This document shows, piece after piece, positions 1 through 5,359 of a stretch of DNA of 5,710 bases. The translations under genes and the position numbers were made by a program. The notes below the pieces were generated by a model, which ran no database searches, was not told the origin of the DNA, and saw nothing but the letters and a program-made list of their open reading frames with translations. Source of the stretch: Chloroflexi bacterium RBG_16_57_11 (lineage in GTDB: Bacteria; Chloroflexota; Anaerolineae; Anaerolineales; UBA4823); assembly GCA_001795165.1 (NCBI GenBank), contig MGNS01000007.1:60198-65907 (forward strand). Reading direction: 5' to 3'. Position 1 is the first letter of the stretch; each line of letters starts with the position of its first letter.

Positions 1-884
1 AGGTATTCGTCGTCTCGCAGGATATCACCGCCGAGGAACACGTCCGCTTGCAGGCCGCCTTGCAAGCCTTCGTCGACAACAGCCTGAGCAAAACGGTCAA
101 TTTCCCCGAGACCGCCACCGAAGCCGATGTCGCCACCGCTTACCAGCTAGCCTGGGAGCAGGGCTGTAAAGGCATCACAGTGTATGTCACCGGCTCGCGC
201 CAGAAGGTCGTCCTGGAGACCAAAGCCACCGCCCGCCAGAAAGGCGAGGCCGTCGAGCCGTTGCCCGCTCCGGCCTCCGACCCGCAGCAGCTGCCCCTGT
301 GGCAGGATAAGAAGAAGCCCCGCCCGCGCCGCCTGGTCGGCCACACCATCAGCGTGGATACCCCGCTGGGCAAAGCCTTCGTGACCGTGAACGAGAACGG
401 CGGGGGGCAGCCGTTCGAAGTCTTCGTAAACACCTCCAAGGCCGGCTCGGATACCGCCGCGGTTTCCGAAGCCATCGGCCGTCTAATTTCATATATCCTG
501 CGGCTGGCTTCGCCGGTGGCGCCGCGCGAGCGCTTGAAAGAAGTCTGGCGGCAGCTCTCCGGCATTGGGGGCGGTCGGTCGCTGGGCTTTGGGCCCAACC
601 GCGTGCGCTCGCTGCCCGATGGCGTGGCGCAAGCCCTGGCCGAATATCTGAAGAATTCCACCGAAGAGCAGGGCAATGGTGACGATCAGGAAGATGAAAC
701 CGCTGGCGGCAATGGCTTCAACTTGATGCTCGAGAGCGCCCTGAAATCCGACCAGGAGCCAGAGGCCGGCTGGGGAGCGCAGGCCAATAAGATCGGCGAC
801 CTGTGCCCTGAGTGTGGCCAGGCCTCTGTGGTTAATGAAGAAGGCTGCCGCAAGTGCTATTCGTGCGGGTTTAGCGAGTGCTGA
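1..884 (+). CDS. nrdJ: Vitamin B12-dependent (class II) ribonucleoside-diphosphate reductase, C-terminal part (5' end outside window)
   Basis: This is the C-terminal part of an adenosylcobalamin-dependent ribonucleotide reductase, which makes deoxyribonucleotides from ribonucleotides in the cytoplasm. The frame is open from the first full codon at base 3, so the gene begins upstream; the TTG at 48 is an internal leucine. Family marks seen: an HVRLQAALQAFVDNSLSKTVNFP stretch split over bases 39-107, then GCKGITVY near 163-186, the late barrel segment typical of NrdJ. A variable linker follows, then a conserved C-terminal module with VNTSKAGSD near 426-452. The last 26 residues (804-881) carry six cysteines in a C-x2-C-x10-C-x2-C-x2-C-x4-C arrangement, the terminal zinc-ribbon and redox cysteines expected to re-reduce the active site. 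The gene is GC-rich, unlike the block that follows. The stop is TGA at 882-884. Confidence is high for family; the catalytic core lies outside the window. Confidence 0.95.
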   Translation, partial: VFVVSQDITAEEHVRLQAALQAFVDNSLSKTVNFPETATEADVATAYQLAWEQGCKGITVYVTGSRQKVVLETKATARQKGEAVEPLPAPASDPQQLPLWQDKKKPRPRRLVGHTISVDTPLGKAFVTVNENGGGQPFEVFVNTSKAGSDTAAVSEAIGRLISYILRLASPVAPRERLKEVWRQLSGIGGGRSLGFGPNRVRSLPDGVAQALAEYLKNSTEEQGNGDDQEDETAGGNGFNLMLESALKSDQEPEAGWGAQANKIGDLCPECGQASVVNEEGCRKCYSCGFSEC

Positions 885-898
885 GGAACATGGCTGGA

Positions 899-912
899 AC
901 AATAGATATTGT
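899..912. promoter_or_regulatory. AT-rich dyad downstream of nrdJ
   Basis: The 14 bases form a near-perfect dyad, ACAATA-GA-TATTGT, starting 15 bases after the nrdJ stop. A T-run (TCTTTTTGT, 921-929) follows nine bases later. It could be a small operator, or a very weak hairpin acting as part of an nrdJ terminator. The stem is short and has no GC base pairs beyond two, so neither role is secure. No convincing promoter hexamers were found in 885-960. Confidence 0.25.
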
Positions 913-950
913 GTAAAGTGTCTTTTTGTGTCGGCAGGAAACCGCGAGTT

Positions 951-958
951 GAGGTGAT
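951..958 (+). promoter_or_regulatory. Strong ribosome binding site for the ATG at 961
   Basis: GAGGTGAT is complementary over eight bases to the conserved 3' end of 16S rRNA (ATCACCTC). It sits just before the ATG at 961. It is by far the best Shine-Dalgarno site between nrdJ and the 194-residue ORF, whose own ATG at 1086 has only a weak GGTAG (1075-1079). This argues that translation of the accessory block begins at 961, in the frame of the 45-codon ORF. Confidence 0.6.
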
Positions 959-960
959 AT

Positions 961-1098
961 ATGACTAGAAAGTGGCTTACCTCATGGGCAAGCCACTTTC
1001 ATGATTATACTATTCCATTAGGTGTGTATCCAGTTCTTGCGTCCATGACACGAGACAAACTCCTGAAATATTCTGGTAGTTTTTTATGCAAGAAATGA
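961..1098 (+). CDS. Small 45-residue ORF with strong RBS; probable N-terminus of the next gene by -1 frameshift
   Basis: The ORF starts at ATG 961 behind an excellent ribosome binding site (951-958) and ends at TGA 1096-1098, overlapping the start of the 194-residue ORF by 13 bases. The peptide begins MTRKWLTSWASHFHDY and ends SGSFLCKK. It looks like ordinary globular protein sequence, with no signal peptide and no recognised domain. At 1080-1086 it contains T_TTT_TTA, with TTT and TTA as zero-frame codons. A -1 slip there enters the frame of the following gene at its ATG 1086, giving one protein of about 236 residues. The other frame is closed upstream by TAG at 1077-1079, so the heptamer lies in the only short interval where the frames can be joined. 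A real leader peptide for translational coupling is the main alternative; an erroneous missing T in the run is another. Confidence 0.5.
   Translation: MTRKWLTSWASHFHDYTIPLGVYPVLASMTRDKLLKYSGSFLCKK
968..1000. repeat. Perfect 11-bp inverted repeat (hairpin) inside the small ORF
   Basis: The arms are GAAAGTGGCTT (968-978) and AAGCCACTTTC (990-1000), perfectly complementary, with an 11-base loop at 979-989. No U-run follows, so it is not a typical intrinsic terminator. The hairpin begins eight bases after the A of the ATG at 961, inside the footprint of an initiating ribosome, so in RNA it could modulate initiation of the small ORF. It could also be a protein-binding site, a factor-dependent nrdJ terminator, or a remnant of a mobile-element end. 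What is seen is only the perfect stem. Confidence 0.6.
1080..1086 (+). promoter_or_regulatory. Candidate -1 frameshift heptamer T_TTT_TTA
   Basis: The seven bases match the X_XXY_YYZ slippery pattern (the same heptamer as the HIV-1 gag-pol site) in the reading register of the ORF that begins at 961. After a -1 slip the next codon read is ATG 1086 of the 194-residue frame. A possible downstream stem, TATGAC (1116-1121) with GTCATA (1128-1133), is short and about 30 bases away, which is far for a classical stimulator. The register match is seen directly; function is inferred. Confidence 0.4.
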
Positions 1099-1670
1099 AA
1101 TACGATTTTCCAGAGTATGACCAAGAAGTCATAAACTTTATCAGCAAAGTCCTGATCGGTTTTTTTTCATTACATCCATTGTATGGAAAAATGCCATTGT
1201 TCTCCACACGACATGGTGGGCCCATCAGAAATATCCCTGGAGATAACCCTCTTGACCAACAGATGGAATTAATTTCGATTCAAGGATCCCTTGAATTTGA
1301 TTCGATAAGAAATTCGGATATCACGACCTTTACTATCTTTTTATTCAATCTAGCCGAATCCCATATTGTTGGTTTCAGTAAAGAGTTTTATAAGGTTCTT
1401 AATGAAATTATAGGCGCAACTGGGAATGTATTTGACGCTGGTGGACAGCCATTTTCTTTTGACCAATATTTGGACATGTTAGAAAAAATTGAAATTGAAT
1501 TCAAAGAAAACAATGAGCCAATATTTCCAACTATTGTTGCACCACCTGAATTATTCGAGAGAATTTGTAATTTAAGCCTAACACCTGAACAAGAAGAACG
1601 TCTAGGTGAGATTATTGAGAAGAAAAGGCAAGTTTATGATGCTCAGAAGCGTACTCGAAGATTATCTTAA
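1086..1670 (+). CDS. Unrecognised 194-residue protein, upstream partner of the PD-(D/E)XK gene
   Basis: I do not recognise the family. The sequence looks like a soluble mixed alpha/beta protein with no signal peptide or membrane segment. Visible traits are a hydrophobic stretch near residues 17-33, an aromatic and aliphatic middle region (TTFTIFLFNLAESHIVGF near 85-102), and a strongly charged helical tail at about 165-194 (LTPEQEERL, then EKKR and QKRTRRLS). Its last 35 bases overlap the next gene, so the two are almost certainly cotranscribed and translationally coupled, suggesting a partner or regulator of that nuclease-like protein. The annotated ATG 1086 has only a weak GGTAG site, and TAG at 1077-1079 blocks extension in this frame. 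The natural N-terminus may instead come from the ORF starting at 961 through a -1 shift. An eight-T run at 1160-1167 is a second slippage-prone site. The gene is AT-rich compared with the flanks, consistent with transfer. Confidence 0.7.
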   Translation: MQEMKYDFPEYDQEVINFISKVLIGFFSLHPLYGKMPLFSTRHGGPIRNIPGDNPLDQQMELISIQGSLEFDSIRNSDITTFTIFLFNLAESHIVGFSKEFYKVLNEIIGATGNVFDAGGQPFSFDQYLDMLEKIEIEFKENNEPIFPTIVAPPELFERICNLSLTPEQEERLGEIIEKKRQVYDAQKRTRRLS

Positions 1671-3279
1671 TTGTATAAAAGAACGTGAGTTTGACCTACC
1701 CTTTTTAGCGTTACTCCCCGCGTTAGGTTATTTTGATATTCATTTCACGCATGGACAGGTTGAGTTTGGAAAAGACTTCATTGCAAAGAAAAACGAGGAT
1801 GGAGAAGTGGTTCAATACTCATTTCAAGCAAAGGCTGGAGATATTAATCAAGCCGATTGGCGCAATACCATAATGGGCCAAATGCTAGAATCTTTATTGG
1901 TTGGTGTTGGACACCCAAATTTTAGTAGAGATTTGCCTCATAAGTCTGTTTTATTAACTACCGGACGTTTACTAGGAAATGTTGGTGTAGAAATTCAAGA
2001 TATTAACAAAAATAAGATCGTCGATATTTATAAAAAATTACCAATTATAGTTTGGGACAAGGAAGATATTTTGAATAAATTAATGATCTATGGAGTAGAA
2101 GAAGTATTCCGTAGTGCAGGATCAAATTATGAATCTTATGGAAACTTCTATAAACTTTATGGGAGTATTCTACGGGATGAACTGTCATTAACAAAGGTAG
2201 AAAAACACTTCCAGCATTGGCTCGACGAATCGTTTTCCCTGGATGATCGTATCCTTGGATGTGGATTAGAAAGCGAGATTATTGCATCTCAATGTATCCG
2301 ATTTGGTAGAGTATATGAGGCGATCCATGTATATCTAAATTTCTTAAGGGTAGTACTTAATGTGCTAGACAACGCGACTATGGAACAGGAACAAAATCGT
2401 TTTAATCTAATTTATTCCCAGTTGATGGAAAAACTGATCGGGCTCATGGAAAATTATATTTATCATTCTCATTATGAGTGGGTGAAGAATGAAAGGAATT
2501 TAGCAAAAATAATAAGGGGACCAGGAGTTATGTTTACTTATCTTGTATTTTCGGCCAGGCTTATGGAAATTGCAGGTTTCTTGTACTTTGCCGAGAAAGA
2601 AACAGGGAATAAAAATCAAACATTATCTATCCTATTGGATTTTGTTCAAAATGAGCCTGGATGTGGTCGTATGCCGAGCGACCGTTATGCAATTTCCTTA
2701 GTGTTACCAATTTTAGCTTTACTCGACGGTGATAAATCTGACGACGCAAAAAAACTTATACGAAAGGCGGTTGTATGGTTATGTGATCGTTATGAAGAGG
2801 GTTCTGGTCTAGCTTCAGTGGAAGCAAGGACCTTTGATGAGGTTGCTACACTTTTTGGTTACCCCTTTGATTTCTTTGAACTAGCTACCACGAACGATAG
2901 TTTTTTGGCAACAGTCCTATTAGATTTAGCAGCATTCTTAAGGGATAGAGAATTTTATCAAGACGTTGTGAATGATGTAAAAGCATGTAAGATTTTTCCG
3001 GTTTACTGGCAAATCCCTGATGGTAAAAGTCTTTACTTTGTAGAAGGAACAGATATTATCTCTTATCCGAATGTTCATTTCAGAGCCGAATCAGAAGGGG
3101 AATTAAGTAGATACGAGTATGCGGAGCATATTATACATGAACCCCAAACATACAACTTGATCGAGATTGTCGGGGTAGTCGGCGTAATGGGTTTGATGCT
3201 TTTACTTCGCGACAGGTATTTTCCAAAATTATGGCCATTGTTAGCCTATTTACCCCTTGTTGCTACCTTGAATAAGTGA
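1636..3279 (+). CDS. PD-(D/E)XK nuclease-like protein with long helical C-terminal region (putative defence effector)
   Basis: The protein is about 547 residues. Its N-terminal part resembles restriction-endonuclease-like folds: LPALGYFDI near residues 27-35, then EFGKDFIA (E43, G45, D47), a short polar turn, and the QAK triplet (Q64, K66). This E/GKD...QxK pattern is the usual active-site signature of Mrr-like PD-(D/E)XK nucleases, so DNA cleavage is inferred. Next come a conserved-looking LLTTGRLLGNV segment and, from about residue 150, a long mostly helical region without a recognised domain, possibly a repeat-type sensor or scaffold. The last 40 residues hold two hydrophobic stretches separated by RDRYFPK. 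I chose ATG 1636, with AAAGG at 1624-1628 seven bases upstream; ATG 1639 is equivalent. The GTG at 1606 would add ten residues but lacks a better site. It overlaps the upstream gene by 35 bases. Confidence is good for the gene, moderate for the nuclease call. Confidence 0.8.
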   Translation: MMLRSVLEDYLNCIKEREFDLPFLALLPALGYFDIHFTHGQVEFGKDFIAKKNEDGEVVQYSFQAKAGDINQADWRNTIMGQMLESLLVGVGHPNFSRDLPHKSVLLTTGRLLGNVGVEIQDINKNKIVDIYKKLPIIVWDKEDILNKLMIYGVEEVFRSAGSNYESYGNFYKLYGSILRDELSLTKVEKHFQHWLDESFSLDDRILGCGLESEIIASQCIRFGRVYEAIHVYLNFLRVVLNVLDNATMEQEQNRFNLIYSQLMEKLIGLMENYIYHSHYEWVKNERNLAKIIRGPGVMFTYLVFSARLMEIAGFLYFAEKETGNKNQTLSILLDFVQNEPGCGRMPSDRYAISLVLPILALLDGDKSDDAKKLIRKAVVWLCDRYEEGSGLASVEARTFDEVATLFGYPFDFFELATTNDSFLATVLLDLAAFLRDREFYQDVVNDVKACKIFPVYWQIPDGKSLYFVEGTDIISYPNVHFRAESEGELSRYEYAEHIIHEPQTYNLIEIVGVVGVMGLMLLLRDRYFPKLWPLLAYLPLVATLNK

Positions 3280-3515
3280 ATGTAAAATCCATGTGGCTTG
3301 TGGTAAATAGGAATTTGTGACGATTTCTGGATTTATTAATAGATCATATAAAGGAGAGAATATTCAGGCTGATTTGGTGCTGGAGGCATGAATACTTTAA
3401 TACAGGGCTAGATCCTGAGGTATCGGTGATGATTTGATGTCCGGGTCAGGACGTGATGCGGGTTTGGACGCTGCCAATGATGTAGCATTAAGAGTAGAGA
3501 GGAGATTCATCAAGT
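3280..3515. other. Intergenic gap between the nuclease-like gene and the DUF262 gene
   Basis: No clear terminator follows the upstream stop, so readthrough into the DUF262 gene is possible. A TATAAA at 3347-3352 is a possible -10 box, but I see no matching -35, and AAGGAG (3351-3356) overlapping it precedes no standard start codon. The right half is more GC-rich than the genes on either side and contains a 30-codon ORF from 3437. The gap may be a decayed gene or a regulatory leader; the sequence does not decide. Confidence 0.4.
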
Positions 3516-3529
3516 ATGTTACAGCCTGA
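3437..3529 (+). CDS. Possible 30-codon ORF overlapping the DUF262 start
   Basis: From ATG 3437 the frame stays open for 30 codons (MSGSGRDAGLDAANDVAL, then RVERRFIKYVTA) and ends at TGA 3527-3529, overlapping the first 14 bases of the DUF262 gene. The nearest Shine-Dalgarno-like run (GAGGT, 3417-3421) is about 15 bases away, which is too far to be convincing. It could be a leader peptide coupling translation to the next gene, the tail of a decayed gene, or chance. TGA at 3416-3418 closes the frame upstream. No family is recognised. Confidence 0.2.
   Translation: MSGSGRDAGLDAANDVALRVERRFIKYVTA
3500..3504 (+). promoter_or_regulatory. Ribosome binding site for the DUF262 gene
   Basis: AGGAG lies within GAGAGGAGA (3497-3505), 11 bases before ATG 3516. 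The spacing is slightly long, but this is the only good site here and no alternative in-frame start lies closer, so it supports the start at 3516. Confidence 0.6.
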
Positions 3530-5126
3530 GAACCAATCTAAAAAATATGAAAGTTTATTTTCTGAAATCGATTCTGGCCGAACAAAAATACCTATGTTCC
3601 AGCGAGACTTCGTATGGACAAAGGAACAAACGGCCCAACTGATTGATAGTATCATAAAGGGCTACCCGATTGGAACCTTCATAATCTGGAAGACCCATGA
3701 AGAATTGCGTGCAATGCGCAATATCGGGAATATTAACCTACCTGAAATCCCGAAAGGAGATGCAGCTTATTATGTGCTTGATGGTCAACAGCGAATTACA
3801 TCACTTTATGCGGTCAGAAAAGGTGCAGTGTTTAATAAAGAGGGGCAAGTAATCGATTACAAACAATTATCAATCAACTTGGATGTAAACCCAGATGTAG
3901 ATGATCAAGTTGTTACGATAGAACCGCCTTCAGATGCTCGATATATTTCTGTATATACACTGCTGAATGGCACAGTGACGGAGTTTGCACAAAATTATCC
4001 TGATCATCTTGAAAAAATCGATATGTATCGTAAAAGACTGACAGGTTATGATTTCTCCACAATAATTATCCCTGATTACCCAATTGATTTTGCTTGTGAA
4101 GTGTTCACCCGAATTAATACAAGTGGCACCGAGTTGACATTATTTGAAATCATGGTCGCAAAAACTTATGACCCAGAAAGTGGATTCGACCTTGCAAATG
4201 AATACAAACAATTGATTGAAGGTGGAAATGAAAAAGGCCTTAAGGATGCGGATTATGACACTATTCCTCCATCAACGATTCTTCAATGTGTTTCGGCTTA
4301 CTATTTCAATCAAATCAGACGTAAAGATATTTTGAAAGTAAGCCGAGATGATTTTATTGCGGCTTGGGACTGGGTTAAGGCTGGGATTTTTAGCGCAGTT
4401 GATTATCTTCGATCAAAATTGCGTGTCACCGTTTCACAATTACTACCATACAATGCTCTGCTAATTCCTTTCACTTATTTCTTTGTCAAAAATTTTGATC
4501 AAAAACCGAACGTAAAACAGGAGCAGTTGCTTAACCAATACTTTTGGTGGGTATCACTAAGTAACCGGTATTCATCTGGTTTAGAAAATAAAGTAGCTCA
4601 AGATTTGGTCCGAATTGATGAAATTTTGAAAGGAAATGCTCCCTCATATCGCGGGGAAGAAATTCAATTAACATTGGATGATATTCGTTGGAAGTGGTTT
4701 AGCACCAGCGATTCATTTTGCAAGGCGATGTTATGCCTATTTACGTATTCCACTCCTCACTCATTTGACAGAAACAGCCCAATAACTTTAGACAATTCAT
4801 GGTTAAAATCCACAAATAGCAAGAATTATCATCACTTTTTCCCAAGAAGCTACCTAAAGAAACATGATGTTCCAGATTGGAAGGCAAACTCGATACTCAA
4901 CATCACGATAGTAGACGATCATTTGAATAAAAACAAAATACGCTCAAAGCCGCCGAGTGAATATATGTCCGAATTCATGGATGAAAACCCTGAAATCGAA
5001 GAGACTATGAAGACCCATCTTATTGACAGTCTGGATGATTATGGTGTATGGGTCGATGATTTTGAAAAATTTATTGATATGCGAGGAAAGCGAGTAATAG
5101 AAGAAATACAGAAAAGGCTACAGTAA
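3516..5126 (+). CDS. DUF262 and DUF1524 (HNH-type) domain protein, GmrSD/SspE-like putative type IV restriction enzyme
   Basis: The 536-residue protein has the full two-domain layout of GmrSD-type enzymes. The DUF262 N-domain shows IPMFQRDFVW (25-34), IIKGYPIGTFIIW (46-58), the hallmark DGQQR (89-93) associated with nucleotide binding and hydrolysis, and FTRINTSGTELT (197-208). The C-domain carries an HNH-like DUF1524 motif: YHHFFPRSYL (438-447), N458, N462, then LNKNKIRSKPPSEY (470-483). Characterised relatives (GmrSD, BrxU, SspE) use nucleotide hydrolysis by DUF262 to control cleavage of modified DNA or to nick invading DNA. By analogy this is probably a cytoplasmic anti-phage nuclease; the modification recognised cannot be told. 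No modification genes are visible nearby, which favours a stand-alone type IV role over an Ssp or BREX accessory role. Length and both motifs appear intact. Start ATG 3516 is supported by AGGAG at 3500-3504. The gene is AT-rich like its upstream neighbours. Confidence 0.9.
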   Translation: MLQPENQSKKYESLFSEIDSGRTKIPMFQRDFVWTKEQTAQLIDSIIKGYPIGTFIIWKTHEELRAMRNIGNINLPEIPKGDAAYYVLDGQQRITSLYAVRKGAVFNKEGQVIDYKQLSINLDVNPDVDDQVVTIEPPSDARYISVYTLLNGTVTEFAQNYPDHLEKIDMYRKRLTGYDFSTIIIPDYPIDFACEVFTRINTSGTELTLFEIMVAKTYDPESGFDLANEYKQLIEGGNEKGLKDADYDTIPPSTILQCVSAYYFNQIRRKDILKVSRDDFIAAWDWVKAGIFSAVDYLRSKLRVTVSQLLPYNALLIPFTYFFVKNFDQKPNVKQEQLLNQYFWWVSLSNRYSSGLENKVAQDLVRIDEILKGNAPSYRGEEIQLTLDDIRWKWFSTSDSFCKAMLCLFTYSTPHSFDRNSPITLDNSWLKSTNSKNYHHFFPRSYLKKHDVPDWKANSILNITIVDDHLNKNKIRSKPPSEYMSEFMDENPEIEETMKTHLIDSLDDYGVWVDDFEKFIDMRGKRVIEEIQKRLQ

Positions 5127-5137
5127 CCCTAAGGTTT

Positions 5138-5149
5138 TCAATTAATTGA
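5138..5149. repeat. 12-bp perfect palindrome downstream of the DUF262 gene
   Basis: TCAATTAATTGA is a perfect palindrome 12 bases after the stop. It is fully A/T apart from one C and one G, so a chance origin in this AT-rich spacer is quite possible; a binding site is the alternative. Confidence 0.3.
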
Positions 5150-5187
5150 TTCGGATTGGAATAATTTGACGTAACCAGAGATGTCAA

Positions 5188-5255
5188 CTCAATTTCAATA
5201 CAGGAGCCACGCAAAGACATTCAGTTAACGCTGACTGGACATTATGTAAATTGAG
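5188..5255. repeat. Separated 8-bp inverted repeat before the terminator
   Basis: CTCAATTT (5188-5195) and AAATTGAG (5248-5255) are perfect inverted copies 52 bases apart. The right copy ends two bases before the terminator stem at 5258. They could form the base of a larger RNA structure or mark an element edge. The short arm length makes chance plausible. Confidence 0.3.
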
Positions 5256-5257
5256 AT

Positions 5258-5298
5258 AAAGGGCAACCTTGTCGAATGGCAGGCTGCTCTTTTTGTTT
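5258..5298 (+). terminator. Intrinsic terminator ending the accessory block
   Basis: The left arm AAAGGGCAACC (5258-5268) pairs with GGCTGCTCTTT (5282-5292), with one G-T wobble and one A-C mismatch, around a 13-base loop. The right arm runs into a T-rich tract (CTCTTTTTGTTT). It lies about 130 bases after the DUF262 stop and upstream of the MBL gene, so it probably separates the accessory transcript from the following gene. Confidence 0.7.
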
Positions 5299-5323
5299 AA
5301 TCGCTTGTAATATGTATTAGAAT
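5293..5323 (+). promoter_or_regulatory. Candidate promoter for the MBL-fold gene
   Basis: TTGTTT (5293-5298) and TAGAAT (5318-5323) could serve as -35 and -10 boxes with a 19-base spacer, just after the terminator and about 35 bases before the start codon. The spacer is longer than ideal and the -35 overlaps the terminator U-tract, so the call is weak. A small dyad, CGAC (5328-5331) with GTCG (5340-5343), follows in the presumed leader. Confidence 0.3.
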
Positions 5324-5359
5324 AGGACGACCATCTCTAGTCGGTAGATTGAGGTAATC

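Noticed and set aside
48..50. TTG as a start codon for the first gene
   Set aside because: The frame is open to the window edge and the residues encoded before it fit the NrdJ family, so the gene begins upstream.
140..902. Long reverse-strand ORFs (140-676, 147-344, 489-902) and a forward-frame ORF (184-384) across the nrdJ region
   Set aside because: They lie opposite or out of frame with a clearly recognised nrdJ and have the arginine-, proline- and alanine-rich look of shadow frames in GC-rich DNA.
896..923. ECF-type promoter, GGAAC with a downstream GTCT
   Set aside because: The spacer of about 19 bases is too long for typical ECF promoters, and the motif is short enough to arise by chance.
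1010..1225. Reverse-strand 71-codon ORF
   Set aside because: No ribosome binding site was noted, it overlaps two better supported + strand frames, and the peptide resembles no family.
1606..1635. GTG 1606 as the start of the nuclease-like gene
   Set aside because: ATG 1636 has a well-spaced AAAGG site, and the ten extra residues are an arginine/lysine-rich run lying wholly inside the preceding gene.
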